From contig NZ_JBBPCO010000008.1 in assembly GCF_038070005.1 (NCBI RefSeq), positions 92,729 through 156,728 on the forward strand: 64,000 nt of DNA. The letters are read 5' to 3'. A model generated the notes under the pieces. The model saw only the letters and a list, made by a program, of their open reading frames with translations, was not told the origin of the DNA and made no database searches. Positions 1 through 7,848 of the stretch are shown one piece after another (within the stretch, counting starts at the first letter, position 1; each line of letters begins with the position of its first letter). The stretch is from Thermithiobacillus plumbiphilus. GTDB lineage: Bacteria; Pseudomonadota; Gammaproteobacteria; Acidithiobacillales; Thermithiobacillaceae. The position numbers and the translations under genes are program-made.

Positions 1-459
1 ATTGTTCTTGAGTAGCCGCTGATGGCGGTTGTGCAGGGCGAGCAGGTCGGCCGCCAGTCCCGCCAGTTCTTCAGCCGCTTCATGCGGGTAGCCGCTGGCC
101 GCGAGATAGAAGCCGTTGTCGTCGGCCAGAATCGCCTTTTCCTTGTCCGAGAGGTTCCCGATCAGGCCGGGCAGGATGTCTTCCAGGCGGTCCTGTACCG
201 CAGGTATGGGGGTTTCGACGCCGCGCAGCATGCCGAGTCGCTGCAGCCGCAGGATGACCCGCAGGCCTTCTTCCAGCTTTTCCTCACCGGTCCAGGCCAG
301 GACTTCCTCGGTTCCCATTGGTCGGGTTTCGCCGTGGCGCAGGATGTTGATCAGGGTCTGCCGGTGCTTGTCGGGATTGGGACTGGATATGGCATAAAAT
401 GACCCGGCTGGCGTAGCCTGGGCATAGAGTTTTCCCGTGAGGGTGAGTTCGGCGGCCAT
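1..459 (-). CDS. Roadblock/LC7 domain protein, partial (C-terminus beyond window edge)
   Basis: The frame is open to base 1, so only the first 153 residues are visible. Residues 1-90 are a helical, possibly winged-helix-like region. From about residue 97 the sequence looks like a Roadblock/LC7 domain, with DDNGFYLAASGYP at 113-125 and a following amphipathic helix. Roadblock proteins such as MglB act as regulators (often GAPs) of MglA-type GTPases. The ATG at 459 lies 2 bases after the stop of the small GTPase on the same strand, so the pair is very likely co-expressed and works together. Possible roles are polarity, twitching motility or type IV pili, but the sequence does not prove any of them. 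The domain call is by eye. Confidence 0.7.
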   Translation of the reverse strand, partial: MAAELTLTGKLYAQATPAGSFYAISSPNPDKHRQTLINILRHGETRPMGTEEVLAWTGEEKLEEGLRVILRLQRLGMLRGVETPIPAVQDRLEDILPGLIGNLSDKEKAILADDNGFYLAASGYPHEAAEELAGLAADLLALHNRHQRLLKNN

Positions 460-461
460 GC

Positions 462-1001
462 TCAGCCTTCCAGACCAGGGTCGATGGAAAACAGCAGGGC
501 CATGACGAGATTCTTGATGTCATCCTTGCGGCGGCCATCGACCTCGAAGATCGGGGGGCGCATGCCCATCTGGCTGAGTGCTTCGGCATACTCGCGGATG
601 CTTGGCGAGAGGCTCAGGTCAACCTTGGTGACGCCAATGACCACTGGCACGCGCTCGATGAAATCCTTGAAGGCATTGAGAAAAAAGTGCATGTCCTTCA
701 TGGGGTTCTTGCGGGAATTATCCAGCATCAATACCAGGCCGAGGCCGCCCTGCGTCAGGATGTCCCACATGAAGTCGAAGCGTTCCTGACCAGGTGTGCC
801 GTAGAGATGTACCTTGGTGTTTTCGTCCAGGTGCAGGACACCGTAGTCCATGGCGACCGTGGTGTGTCCCTTGCGGTTCAGGGTCATGTCCGAAGCCGCG
901 GCATCGGTCTTGATCGGCGGCGTATCGCTGATGGCGGTGATGGCGGTGGTCTTGCCGGCACCTACCGGGCCCGTGAAGATGATCTTGTTGTCCTGTCTCA
1001 A
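462..1001 (-). CDS. MglA-like small Ras-superfamily GTPase
   Basis: This is a 179-residue protein, the size of a single G domain. The P-loop GPVGAGKT is at residues 11-18. The G3 region reads LYGTPGQERF, with TPGQ at 69-72 in place of the DxxG aspartate, as in MglA/Arf-like bacterial GTPases. TKVD at 125-128 is the G4 motif. Thr47/Thr48 sit in the likely switch I. MglA-type GTPases switch between GTP and GDP forms to set cell polarity or motility and are controlled by Roadblock proteins; one follows immediately downstream. The gene lies after a receiver-like protein and a FimV-like protein on the same strand, suggesting a pole- or pilus-related module. The biological role is inferred. Confidence 0.82.
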   Translation of the reverse strand: MRQDNKIIFTGPVGAGKTTAITAISDTPPIKTDAAASDMTLNRKGHTTVAMDYGVLHLDENTKVHLYGTPGQERFDFMWDILTQGGLGLVLMLDNSRKNPMKDMHFFLNAFKDFIERVPVVIGVTKVDLSLSPSIREYAEALSQMGMRPPIFEVDGRRKDDIKNLVMALLFSIDPGLEG

Positions 1002-1059
1002 GCGCTGGGCTCCTTATGTTTCATGCGCGCCACTCTGGGCGCGTCTCCCCGTGAAAGCG

Positions 1060-2193
1060 TCAAATACCGGCAATCTTTTTGAGCAGGCGGCTCAGGAATC
1101 CACGTTTCTGCGGTGCGGCAGTGGATTGCTGTGGCGCTGCTTGCGCATGTGTCTGGGTGCCTGTTGGCACCGCCGTGCCGGTGTTCGCCTGGGGCAGGAC
1201 CAGTAGTTCCAGGCTGTGGCTGGCTGCCAGGAAGTTGAAGAGATCCTTGGGCGGAATTTGCAACATCCTTGAGGTCAGTACCGGGTTGACCGGGGAGCGG
1301 GTCAGGAAGGCCGCCATGCGCAGGGCGCCTGGGATGGGTGCCAGCCGGGTCAGATTCGGCCAGTATTTCAGCTGTACCGGCGTATTGAGTCGCAGGGTGC
1401 GGATCAGCCGGCCGTTGGCGCTCCAGATCGCTATCTGCCAGATCAGGGCGTCGAGCGGCTGGCGGCTGCCTGCCTTGAAATCATCACCAAGCTTGGGCGT
1501 GCGGGCCCGAAAGGCGCCGTTGTCCTGACTACAGAGTGCTTCGAGCCGGGCGGGCTCCACCAGGAGTTGTACCTCGTTGCTGCCAGGATGGGCGATGAGC
1601 AGCGGCGTGCCGCCTGCGTCCTGGATGATGGCCGAGATCCTGTCGCGCTGGACCATGTGCAGCAGGCCGAGCAGACCATGGGCCGGGTCGAAGTAGGTGA
1701 CATCCTCCGGGCGTATGCTGACCGGCTGGCTAACCGCGGCACTGGCGGAAGCTGCCCCGGATGGCGCTTCGGCTTTCACGGGGCTGGCCGGGGCCTCCTG
1801 GAGCGGGGCAGGCGCGGGTGCGGCCAGAGCGGTCTCTGCCGCCGCAACCTGGAACTTGCCGCTACGCAGGGTTTCCAGTTGCGGAAACAGGCTTTCCATG
1901 CGAACCGGTTTTTTCAGGACGGGTGCTGGCGCCTGGGCTTGTTCGGCGGCGGAAACGATGAGCGCTGGCAAGAGGGGGTGTTCGCTGCGGAAGCGCCGCC
2001 ATAACTCGGCGCCATCCGGGCTGTCGATGTCGACGATGGCCAGATCCGCATGCTGGCCAGCATCGCCATCCACCATGCGGTAGCTGGCTTTGTTGTGCAT
2101 CTTGAACGCCATGCGGAATACGGCCTGTTTGCGCGCGTCCATGCCCACGGCAAGAACCAGGATTTCATTGTTCGGTATAGGGTTTGGAGTCAT
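1060..2193 (-). CDS. Degenerate receiver-domain protein with unknown C-terminal domain
   Basis: This protein has 377 residues. Residues 10-110 resemble a response-regulator receiver: a hydrophobic first strand (ILVLAVG), acidic residues at 54 and 57, and a KKP motif at 94-96 where receivers carry the conserved lysine. The acidic pocket at the start is missing (VGMD instead of a DD pair), so phosphorylation is doubtful. An Ala/Pro-rich linker at about 115-160 leads to a globular domain of roughly 180 residues that I do not recognise. The last 15 residues are basic (RGFLSRLLKKIAGI). It lies between the FimV-like gene, 8 bases upstream, and the GTPase, 58 bases downstream. It may be an adaptor in the GTPase/Roadblock system. 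Confidence 0.6.
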   Translation of the reverse strand: MTPNPIPNNEILVLAVGMDARKQAVFRMAFKMHNKASYRMVDGDAGQHADLAIVDIDSPDGAELWRRFRSEHPLLPALIVSAAEQAQAPAPVLKKPVRMESLFPQLETLRSGKFQVAAAETALAAPAPAPLQEAPASPVKAEAPSGAASASAAVSQPVSIRPEDVTYFDPAHGLLGLLHMVQRDRISAIIQDAGGTPLLIAHPGSNEVQLLVEPARLEALCSQDNGAFRARTPKLGDDFKAGSRQPLDALIWQIAIWSANGRLIRTLRLNTPVQLKYWPNLTRLAPIPGALRMAAFLTRSPVNPVLTSRMLQIPPKDLFNFLAASHSLELLVLPQANTGTAVPTGTQTHAQAAPQQSTAAPQKRGFLSRLLKKIAGI

Positions 2194-2201
2194 GGGCTTC
2201 C

Positions 2202-3758
2202 TCAGACGACGCGTGTTCTTGCCTGGCGCTTCAGGCGTTCACCTGTTTCCAGCATGAACTGGAGTGTTTCTTCCGGGGGCAGCTTCGCGTGTTGCAGAAT
2301 GCTTTCGGCGAACAGGCTGTAACGCTGGAGATCGGCGGTACGCTCATACATTTCCATCAAGGGGTGGAAATACTGTGTTAGCTGCGGGTCGCGGCTGAGA
2401 GTGTCCTCGAGCAGGAAGATGGCTTCCTCGACCTGGCCAAAGTCGAGCAGCTGGTCAAATTCCTGCAGGATGTGATCGCCATTGTCGCTGCGCGATACAC
2501 TGTAACCGGAACGGACCCGCTCCTCCACCAGCGCGGGATGACTGAAAGGAATGGCGGCCAGGGGGATGTTCAATCCCCAGTCGCCTGCCAGGCTGGCCAG
2601 ACCGCCCTCGCGTTGATCGACATCGCCCAGCTGTAACAGCAAGGGGTGCTCGCCCAGTTTGCGGCCCAGCCCCAGCAGACGCTCCCGCAGGTCCTTGCCG
2701 GCTCCCCAGAGCGTCAGGTAGAGCGACAGCAGGGATTCGGCATAGTGATTGGTGCGACGCAGCTGAAACAGGATCTTCAGCAGTGCCACGTGATAGCCGA
2801 GCTTGCGCGGCTCGAAAAGAATGGCGCGGCGCAGGCCGGCAATCGCCGGCTCCGGCAAATTCAGTTCCTGATGGATCGCGGCCGCCTGAATGGGGGACAT
2901 GAAACAATCCACGACCTGGGCCTCCCGGACGCCGAGCGCAGCGGTCAGCCTGAACTGCCCCTGGACCAGGGGCAGATTTTCCAGGCCGGATGGTGTTGGG
3001 CTCCAGGTCGGGCCTGGCTTGTCACTGCCGCTATCCAGTCCGCTCAGGTCCAGAGGTTCCGGGTTGACGAGCGCCTGCTTGAGCGCGCTCTGTGCCTTGT
3101 CGACCGAGCGCGCCAGCTCGGACTCGTCTGGTCGGGCCTGGCTGGCAGTGGGTTCTCCCTTGAGATCCGGCGCGGGCTGATGCTGGGCCAGGAATGCGTC
3201 GACGGCCTCGGGGTCGAGGCCCAGGTAGCTGTCTGCCAGGACCCGCAGGTGGAGGTTGTCGGGGTCCGCGACCAGGCCGCGCATGATGGTATCCTGGCGC
3301 AGTTTGCGATCCGCCGACAGGGTGCAGAGCCGCTCCTGGATCTCCGCATAACCGACCATGTCCGGGATTTCCAGATACAGATCCAGCAGGCGCAGGCAGT
3401 TGTCGAGGTCTTCCGGGTGGTGCTCGACATGCCAGCGCAGGGTGGTGGCCGCCTGTTCCAGGTGGCCAAAGGACAGGTAGATCTCGACTTCCTGGAGGGG
3501 GTCGACTTCGTATACCTCGGCGGCTCCGGCACTGTCCCCGGATTCATCGCGGGCCGGTACCCTGGTGTCGGCTGTGAGCTGGGCAGAAGTCGGGATGGAA
3601 GACGCGTGGACCGGCGCTTCCGTCTTCAGCAACTGTTTGCGCTGCCGGAGCTTGAGGAGGATGGCGCCTGGAAGGAGCATCAGCATCAGGGCAATAGTTG
3701 CCTTGCTGGCAACGGGAAGCTGCTGGATGCCATCCGTGAGAAGGGTGAAAGAATCCAT
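2202..3758 (-). CDS. FimV-like membrane-anchored TPR protein
   Basis: This protein has 518 residues. One transmembrane helix at about residues 18-36 is followed by a basic stretch (KLRQRKQ), then a low-complexity linker. At 86-98 is DPLQEVEIYLSFG, the signature that opens the cytoplasmic repeat region of FimV-like proteins, followed by helical TPR-like repeats. FimV proteins organise the cell pole and support type IV pilus assembly and twitching. A LysM domain, present in full-length FimV, is absent, so this is a FimV-like fragment architecture rather than FimV itself. It is the first gene of a minus-strand run ending in the MglA-like GTPase and Roadblock genes, consistent with a polar function. 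Confidence 0.6.
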   Translation of the reverse strand: MDSFTLLTDGIQQLPVASKATIALMLMLLPGAILLKLRQRKQLLKTEAPVHASSIPTSAQLTADTRVPARDESGDSAGAAEVYEVDPLQEVEIYLSFGHLEQAATTLRWHVEHHPEDLDNCLRLLDLYLEIPDMVGYAEIQERLCTLSADRKLRQDTIMRGLVADPDNLHLRVLADSYLGLDPEAVDAFLAQHQPAPDLKGEPTASQARPDESELARSVDKAQSALKQALVNPEPLDLSGLDSGSDKPGPTWSPTPSGLENLPLVQGQFRLTAALGVREAQVVDCFMSPIQAAAIHQELNLPEPAIAGLRRAILFEPRKLGYHVALLKILFQLRRTNHYAESLLSLYLTLWGAGKDLRERLLGLGRKLGEHPLLLQLGDVDQREGGLASLAGDWGLNIPLAAIPFSHPALVEERVRSGYSVSRSDNGDHILQEFDQLLDFGQVEEAIFLLEDTLSRDPQLTQYFHPLMEMYERTADLQRYSLFAESILQHAKLPPEETLQFMLETGERLKRQARTRVV

Positions 3759-3861
3759 TCCTCGCCTTTGGGGTCGCGCCGGGCTTGTTCTTGGTGGTTT
3801 TGTCCGTTATGGAATTGTTGCCGGCCGTGTAGTCTTGAACATAGTCGTTGTGGACAACTTG

Positions 3862-4296
3862 TCAAGACCGCAGGAAATCGGCGATCTGCGCGATGCGTCT
3901 GGCGCTGTTGCGCTGGCCCAGGCCGGCTTCTTCCAGGCTCAGGCGGTATCCCTGTATGAATTCGGGCAGGGCTTGGACGATGACCATCTGGCGTTCGCGG
4001 CTGGCGCCATGCAGCGGCCAGTCGGCGCGCCAGTTGGCACCCGCCTGTGTGCTGCAGATCGCCGCTCCCCAGCTGTGTTCATGGACGTTCCAGGTGTGAT
4101 CGCGGATCACCAGGCGATGCTTGTCCGGGGCTGGCGGCAGGCCGGCCAGCGGGCCGATGTACTCAAGTTGCAGATCGGCCGCGAGATCGACGAGCAGGCG
4201 GTGAAGGTGCTTGAGGGCTTCGCGCAGCTCCGTGTGGCCGGGCTGATTCTGGCCCTGGGCGGCGCTGCGCAGGGTATGAAGAAAGGGCTGCTCCAT
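3862..4296 (-). CDS. Hypothetical protein
   Basis: This is a 144-residue soluble protein with no signal peptide or membrane segment. I do not recognise the family. Visible features are an N-terminal helix rich in Leu, His and Arg (residues 18-45), a central Trp-rich stretch (HTWNVHEHSWGAA, about 67-79) and a helical C-terminus. The start is supported by GGAGAG about 5 bases before the ATG at 4296. It is separated from the FimV-like gene by 103 bases and is divergent from kdsD, so it may have its own promoter. I see no basis for a function. Confidence 0.55.
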   Translation of the reverse strand: MEQPFLHTLRSAAQGQNQPGHTELREALKHLHRLLVDLAADLQLEYIGPLAGLPPAPDKHRLVIRDHTWNVHEHSWGAAICSTQAGANWRADWPLHGASRERQMVIVQALPEFIQGYRLSLEEAGLGQRNSARRIAQIADFLRS

Positions 4297-4410
4297 GGTG
4301 CTCTCCGGAAATCGATGTGCCAGCGGTTTTATCCTTGAAAGCTGCTTATTGAACAGGAATTCCGCCCCGCGTGAAAGCGGGCGGGATCCTTGGGCGGCAG
4401 GCGGTGTGGC

Positions 4411-4439
4411 TTGGGGCTTTTCCGTGTTTGGGATATACT
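4411..4439 (+). promoter_or_regulatory. Candidate sigma-70 promoter for the kdsD-lpt operon
   Basis: TTGGGG (4411-4416) and TATACT (4434-4439) are separated by 17 bases, in the only sizeable gap before kdsD. The transcript would start near 4446, giving a 5' leader of about 40 bases with the AGGA ribosome site at 4471. This is a hexamer match by eye only. Confidence 0.45.
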
Positions 4440-4484
4440 GCGATGAATTTTGCTTTGGCCTTGTATTTTCAGGAAAAAACTCAG

Positions 4485-5474
4485 ATGACCCTTCCCGCCA
4501 GCAATGAGCGCCTTTCCGATCTATGTCGTCTGGCTCGCGACGTCATTCGCCTGGAGGCCGAGGCAGTTGCGGCCCTGGAAGACCGGATTGGTCCGGAGTT
4601 CGACCGTGCCTGCGAGCTCCTGCTGAATTGCCCGGGGCGGATCGTGGTCACCGGCATGGGCAAGTCCGGCATCATCGGCAAGAAGATCGCCGCCACCCTA
4701 GCAAGTACCGGCAGTCCGGCGCTGTTTCTGCATCCGGCCGAGGGCAGCCATGGCGACCTAGGCATGCTGACGCGTCATGACGTGCTGCTGGCCCTGTCGA
4801 ATTCCGGGGAGACCGCAGAAATCCTGGCGATACTGCCCTTGATCAAGCGCATGCAGGTTCCCACGGTGGCCATGACGGGTCGGGCGAGCTCGACCCTGGC
4901 GCGCCGGTCGGACGTGCATCTGGATGTGTTCGTGGCGCGCGAGGCCTGCCCGCACAATCTGGCGCCGACGGCTTCGACCACGGCGGCGCTGGCCATGGGC
5001 GATGCCCTGGCCATGGCCCTGTTGCAGGCACGCGGTTTCACGCCCGAGGACTTCGCGCTGTCGCATCCGGGTGGCGCCCTGGGGCGGCGCCTGTTGTTGC
5101 AGGTGGCCGATCTGATGCACAGCGGATCACGGTTGCCGGTGGTGAATGCGGATACCACGCTTCGCCAGGCCGTCTATGAGATCAGCAGCAAGGGGCTTGG
5201 CATGACCGCGGTGCTGGAGGCTGATGGCAGCCTGGCGGGTGTGTTCACGGATGGTGACCTGCGCCGGGCGCTCGATCGGGGTGCGGATGTGCTGGAATTG
5301 CCGATACGGACACTGATGCATGCCAATCCGCAGGTGATCGGGCCGGAGGCACTGGCCGCCGAAGCCCTGGCGCGGATGGAGCAGTTCCGCATCAATGGCT
5401 TGCTGGTGGTGGATGATGGCAGGCTCGTCGGGGCGCTGAACATGCATGACCTGCTGCGGGCGGGGGTGGTATGA
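4485..5474 (+). CDS. kdsD: Arabinose-5-phosphate isomerase KdsD
   Basis: KdsD interconverts D-ribulose-5-phosphate and D-arabinose-5-phosphate, the first step toward Kdo of the LPS inner core. From ATG 4485 the protein has 329 residues, matching the family. An SIS sugar-isomerase domain carries GMGKSG (57-62), HPAEGSHGDLG (83-93) and SNSGET (105-110). Two CBS domains follow from about residue 208. The open frame extends upstream to 4371, but AGGA at 4471-4474, the candidate promoter at 4411-4439 and family length all favour 4485. The gene overlaps kdsC by 4 bases (ATGA) and opens a run of about 15 tightly packed genes. Confidence 0.95.
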   Translation: MTLPASNERLSDLCRLARDVIRLEAEAVAALEDRIGPEFDRACELLLNCPGRIVVTGMGKSGIIGKKIAATLASTGSPALFLHPAEGSHGDLGMLTRHDVLLALSNSGETAEILAILPLIKRMQVPTVAMTGRASSTLARRSDVHLDVFVAREACPHNLAPTASTTAALAMGDALAMALLQARGFTPEDFALSHPGGALGRRLLLQVADLMHSGSRLPVVNADTTLRQAVYEISSKGLGMTAVLEADGSLAGVFTDGDLRRALDRGADVLELPIRTLMHANPQVIGPEALAAEALARMEQFRINGLLVVDDGRLVGALNMHDLLRAGVV

Positions 5475-6010
5475 AGCCGCTGGAATCAAGGATCGAATGC
5501 ATTCGCGTGCTGGCACTGGATGTAGATGGCGTGCTCACGGACGGCAGCATCTTCATGGACAACCTCGGCCAGGAGTACAAGGCCTTCCATGTGCGTGACG
5601 GGCATGGCCTGAAGCTGCTGCAGCGTGCCGGAATCCAGATCGCCTTGATCACCGGTCGCAGTTCCGGCGTGGTCGAGGCGCGGGCCCGGGACCTTGGAAT
5701 CACCTATGTGTATCAGGGGGCGCTCGACAAGCGCCTGCCCTTCGTGGAGCTGAAAAAGTCCACCGGAGTGGCGGATCACGAGATTGCCTACATGGGCGAT
5801 GACGTGGTGGATCTTCCGATCCTGAGCCGGGTTGGCCTGGCCGCGGCGCCTGCCGATGCGCATGAGGCTGTGCTGGAGCAGGTCCAGTTTGTCTCTCGCC
5901 ATGCTGGTGGCAGGGGGGCTGTCCGCGAACTCTGCGATCTGCTTTTGCGGGGACAGGGGCGCATGGATGAACTGATGGCGCAGTATCTGTCGAAGCAGGG
6001 GCCCGCATGA
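5471..6010 (+). CDS. kdsC: Kdo-8-phosphate phosphatase KdsC
   Basis: KdsC is a HAD-superfamily phosphatase that removes the phosphate from Kdo-8-phosphate to give free Kdo for LPS. It has 179 residues, the usual length. Motif I is DVDGVLTDG with the nucleophile Asp17 and Asp19. Motif II is ITGRSS (60-65), and GDDVVDLP (109-116) is the C-terminal acidic magnesium-binding motif. There is no cap insertion, as expected for a tetrameric C0-type HAD. It overlaps both kdsD and lptC by 4 bases, so the LPS sugar and LPS transport genes are translationally coupled. Confidence 0.95.
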   Translation: MKPLESRIECIRVLALDVDGVLTDGSIFMDNLGQEYKAFHVRDGHGLKLLQRAGIQIALITGRSSGVVEARARDLGITYVYQGALDKRLPFVELKKSTGVADHEIAYMGDDVVDLPILSRVGLAAAPADAHEAVLEQVQFVSRHAGGRGAVRELCDLLLRGQGRMDELMAQYLSKQGPA

Positions 6011-6573
6011 GATTGCCCGGCCCGAGCATACCCGCGTTTTCTCCAGCTGCCCTGCTCACCATCCTGGCATTATTGCTGATCCTGGTGCTGACCTGGCAGG
6101 AACCGCAGCCGGTAGGACCGAATCTGGACTGGGGAGGATCGTTGCAGAGCGGTGATCTGGCTGTCGAGAACGTGCGCTTGAGCCAGTACCGCGTTGATGG
6201 CAGTCTGGAGTTTCATGCCGAAGCTGCCCAGGCCTATCATGATCCCCAGGCCGGGGCCACCTTTTTATACAAGCTGCGCGCCCTCAGGCCCCAGGCCGGC
6301 GGGCCGGTGGCCATGCAGGCGACTGGTGGCCGCGTGCAGGACGACTCCGGCATCGTATCCCTCTACCAGTCGGTTCGCGTCCAGATGGCTCCCGATTATC
6401 ATGCCGAGACGGATATGCTGCGTTATGATCCCCGGGCCGGTCTGATGACCAGCCCCTCGGCGGTTCGTCTGATTCGCGGGGATGACTGGATGAGCGGCGT
6501 GGGCATGCGCATGTCCATCCCGGCGGGAACCGCTCAGTTGCTGTCACAGGTGAGGGCCTATTATGCACCGTAG
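6007..6573 (+). CDS. lptC: LPS export protein LptC
   Basis: LptC is the bitopic inner-membrane protein that receives LPS from LptB2FG and passes it to LptA. It has 188 residues. One transmembrane helix lies at about 14-30 (AALLTILALLLILVLTW), followed by a periplasmic beta-jellyroll domain (LptC/YrbK type). Typical weakly conserved strands include the VRLSQYRVDGSLEFHAE region near residue 57. Its position between kdsC and lptA supports the call better than sequence alone. It overlaps lptA by 11 bases. Confidence 0.9.
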   Translation: MRLPGPSIPAFSPAALLTILALLLILVLTWQEPQPVGPNLDWGGSLQSGDLAVENVRLSQYRVDGSLEFHAEAAQAYHDPQAGATFLYKLRALRPQAGGPVAMQATGGRVQDDSGIVSLYQSVRVQMAPDYHAETDMLRYDPRAGLMTSPSAVRLIRGDDWMSGVGMRMSIPAGTAQLLSQVRAYYAP

Positions 6574-7081
6574 TGTGGTTTTGCTGGGAATCCTGTGGCT
6601 GTCCGGCCTGTCCGGACCCGGCTTCGCGGCTGAGAAGCGGGCAGCTGCGGAGCCGATCGAGGTGAGTGCCGACAGCCTGCAGGTGGATGAACGCGCGCAG
6701 CGCGCAACTTACACCGGAAACGTGGTGGTGCATCGGGGAGATCTGACCATCAACGCCGATCGAGTGCTCATCCAGGGTAGCGGCAAGGCGGTGCAGCGTA
6801 TCGTCGCCACCGGCAATCCCGTCAGGCTCAGGCAGGCGGATCGGCGCGGGGATGGGCAACAGCTGGTCTATGAGCCCGGCCAGGAGCGCATCACCCTGAG
6901 TGGCAATGCGCACATCCGGCAGGAAAGTAACGAGCTGGCCGGCGAGCGGATCACCTATCTGTTGCGCGAACAGCGTACCGAAGTGACCGGCAAGAGCGGC
7001 CAGCGGGTCAAGTCGATATTCTATTCCAGTGGCGACGCGGCCTTGCCGGGTCAGGGCGGGCAGGCTGGTAGCAGCAGATGA
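6563..7081 (+). CDS. lptA: LPS transport periplasmic protein LptA
   Basis: LptA forms the periplasmic bridge that carries LPS from LptC to LptD. It has 172 residues, with a signal peptide ending around FAA (residue 23). The mature protein is an OstA-like beta-jellyroll with the recognisable start [20 protein letters not shown] and [12 protein letters not shown]. Repeated short strands ([16 protein letters not shown]) fit the family. It overlaps lptC by 11 bases and lptB by 4 bases, so the lptCAB block is coupled. Confidence 0.93.
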   Translation: MHRSVVLLGILWLSGLSGPGFAAEKRAAAEPIEVSADSLQVDERAQRATYTGNVVVHRGDLTINADRVLIQGSGKAVQRIVATGNPVRLRQADRRGDGQQLVYEPGQERITLSGNAHIRQESNELAGERITYLLREQRTEVTGKSGQRVKSIFYSSGDAALPGQGGQAGSSR

Positions 7082-7800
7082 TCCGTCTGAGTGCCGAACA
7101 CCTGTCCAAGAGTTATCGTCGCCGCCAGGTGGTGAATGATGTCTCGCTCTTTCTCGATCAGGGCGAGATTGTCGGCCTGCTCGGCCCGAACGGGGCCGGC
7201 AAGACCACCACTTTCTACATGGTGGTCGGTCTGATCCGGCCTGATGCCGGTCGCATCATGCTCGACGACCAGGACATCAGCCGTCTGCCCATGCATCAGC
7301 GAGCCCGGCTCGGGGTGGGCTACCTGCCCCAGGAGGCATCGGTGTTTCGTCGCATGAGCGTGGCGGACAACATCCTGGCAGTACTGGAAACCCTGCCACT
7401 GCAGGCACAGGAGCGGCGCGAGCGGCTGGAAAATCTGCTCGACGAACTCCATATTCAACATATCCGGGATACCCTGGGGCACAGCCTGTCCGGCGGGGAA
7501 CGTCGGCGTGTCGAGATTGCCCGTACCCTGGCCACCGAACCGCGCTTCATCCTGCTGGACGAACCCTTTGCCGGAGTCGATCCGATTTCGGTGATCGAGA
7601 TCCAGCGGCTGGTGCAGGGCTTGAAGGCGCGCAATATTGGTGTTCTTATAACGGATCACAATGTCCGTGAAACGCTGGGCATCTGCGAACGGGCCTATAT
7701 CCTGAATCAGGGGAGCGTGCTGACCACCGGGACTCCTGAGGAAATCGTCTATAATGATATGGTCAAGAAAGTCTATTTGGGCGAGAGTTTTCGTATCTGA
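7078..7800 (+). CDS. lptB: LPS export ABC transporter ATPase LptB
   Basis: LptB is the cytoplasmic ATPase that powers LPS extraction by LptFG. It has 240 residues, the standard length. Walker A is GPNGAGKT (36-43), the ABC signature is LSGGE (137-141), Walker B is FILLDEP (157-163), and the H-loop is in [10 protein letters not shown]. The fixed lptB-specific string [13 protein letters not shown] is present. LptF, LptG and LptD are not in the window. rpoN follows 48 bases downstream, the usual arrangement in gammaproteobacteria. Confidence 0.96.
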   Translation: MIRLSAEHLSKSYRRRQVVNDVSLFLDQGEIVGLLGPNGAGKTTTFYMVVGLIRPDAGRIMLDDQDISRLPMHQRARLGVGYLPQEASVFRRMSVADNILAVLETLPLQAQERRERLENLLDELHIQHIRDTLGHSLSGGERRRVEIARTLATEPRFILLDEPFAGVDPISVIEIQRLVQGLKARNIGVLITDHNVRETLGICERAYILNQGSVLTTGTPEEIVYNDMVKKVYLGESFRI

Positions 7801-7848
7801 ACGCATTCGCTCCAGGATGCTTCCAACAGTCGGGAAACGGCTATACGC

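Noticed and set aside
2646..3959. 437-residue plus-strand frame over the FimV-like gene
   Set aside because: It is an antisense shadow of the FimV-like protein, with no ribosome site and no recognisable motif.
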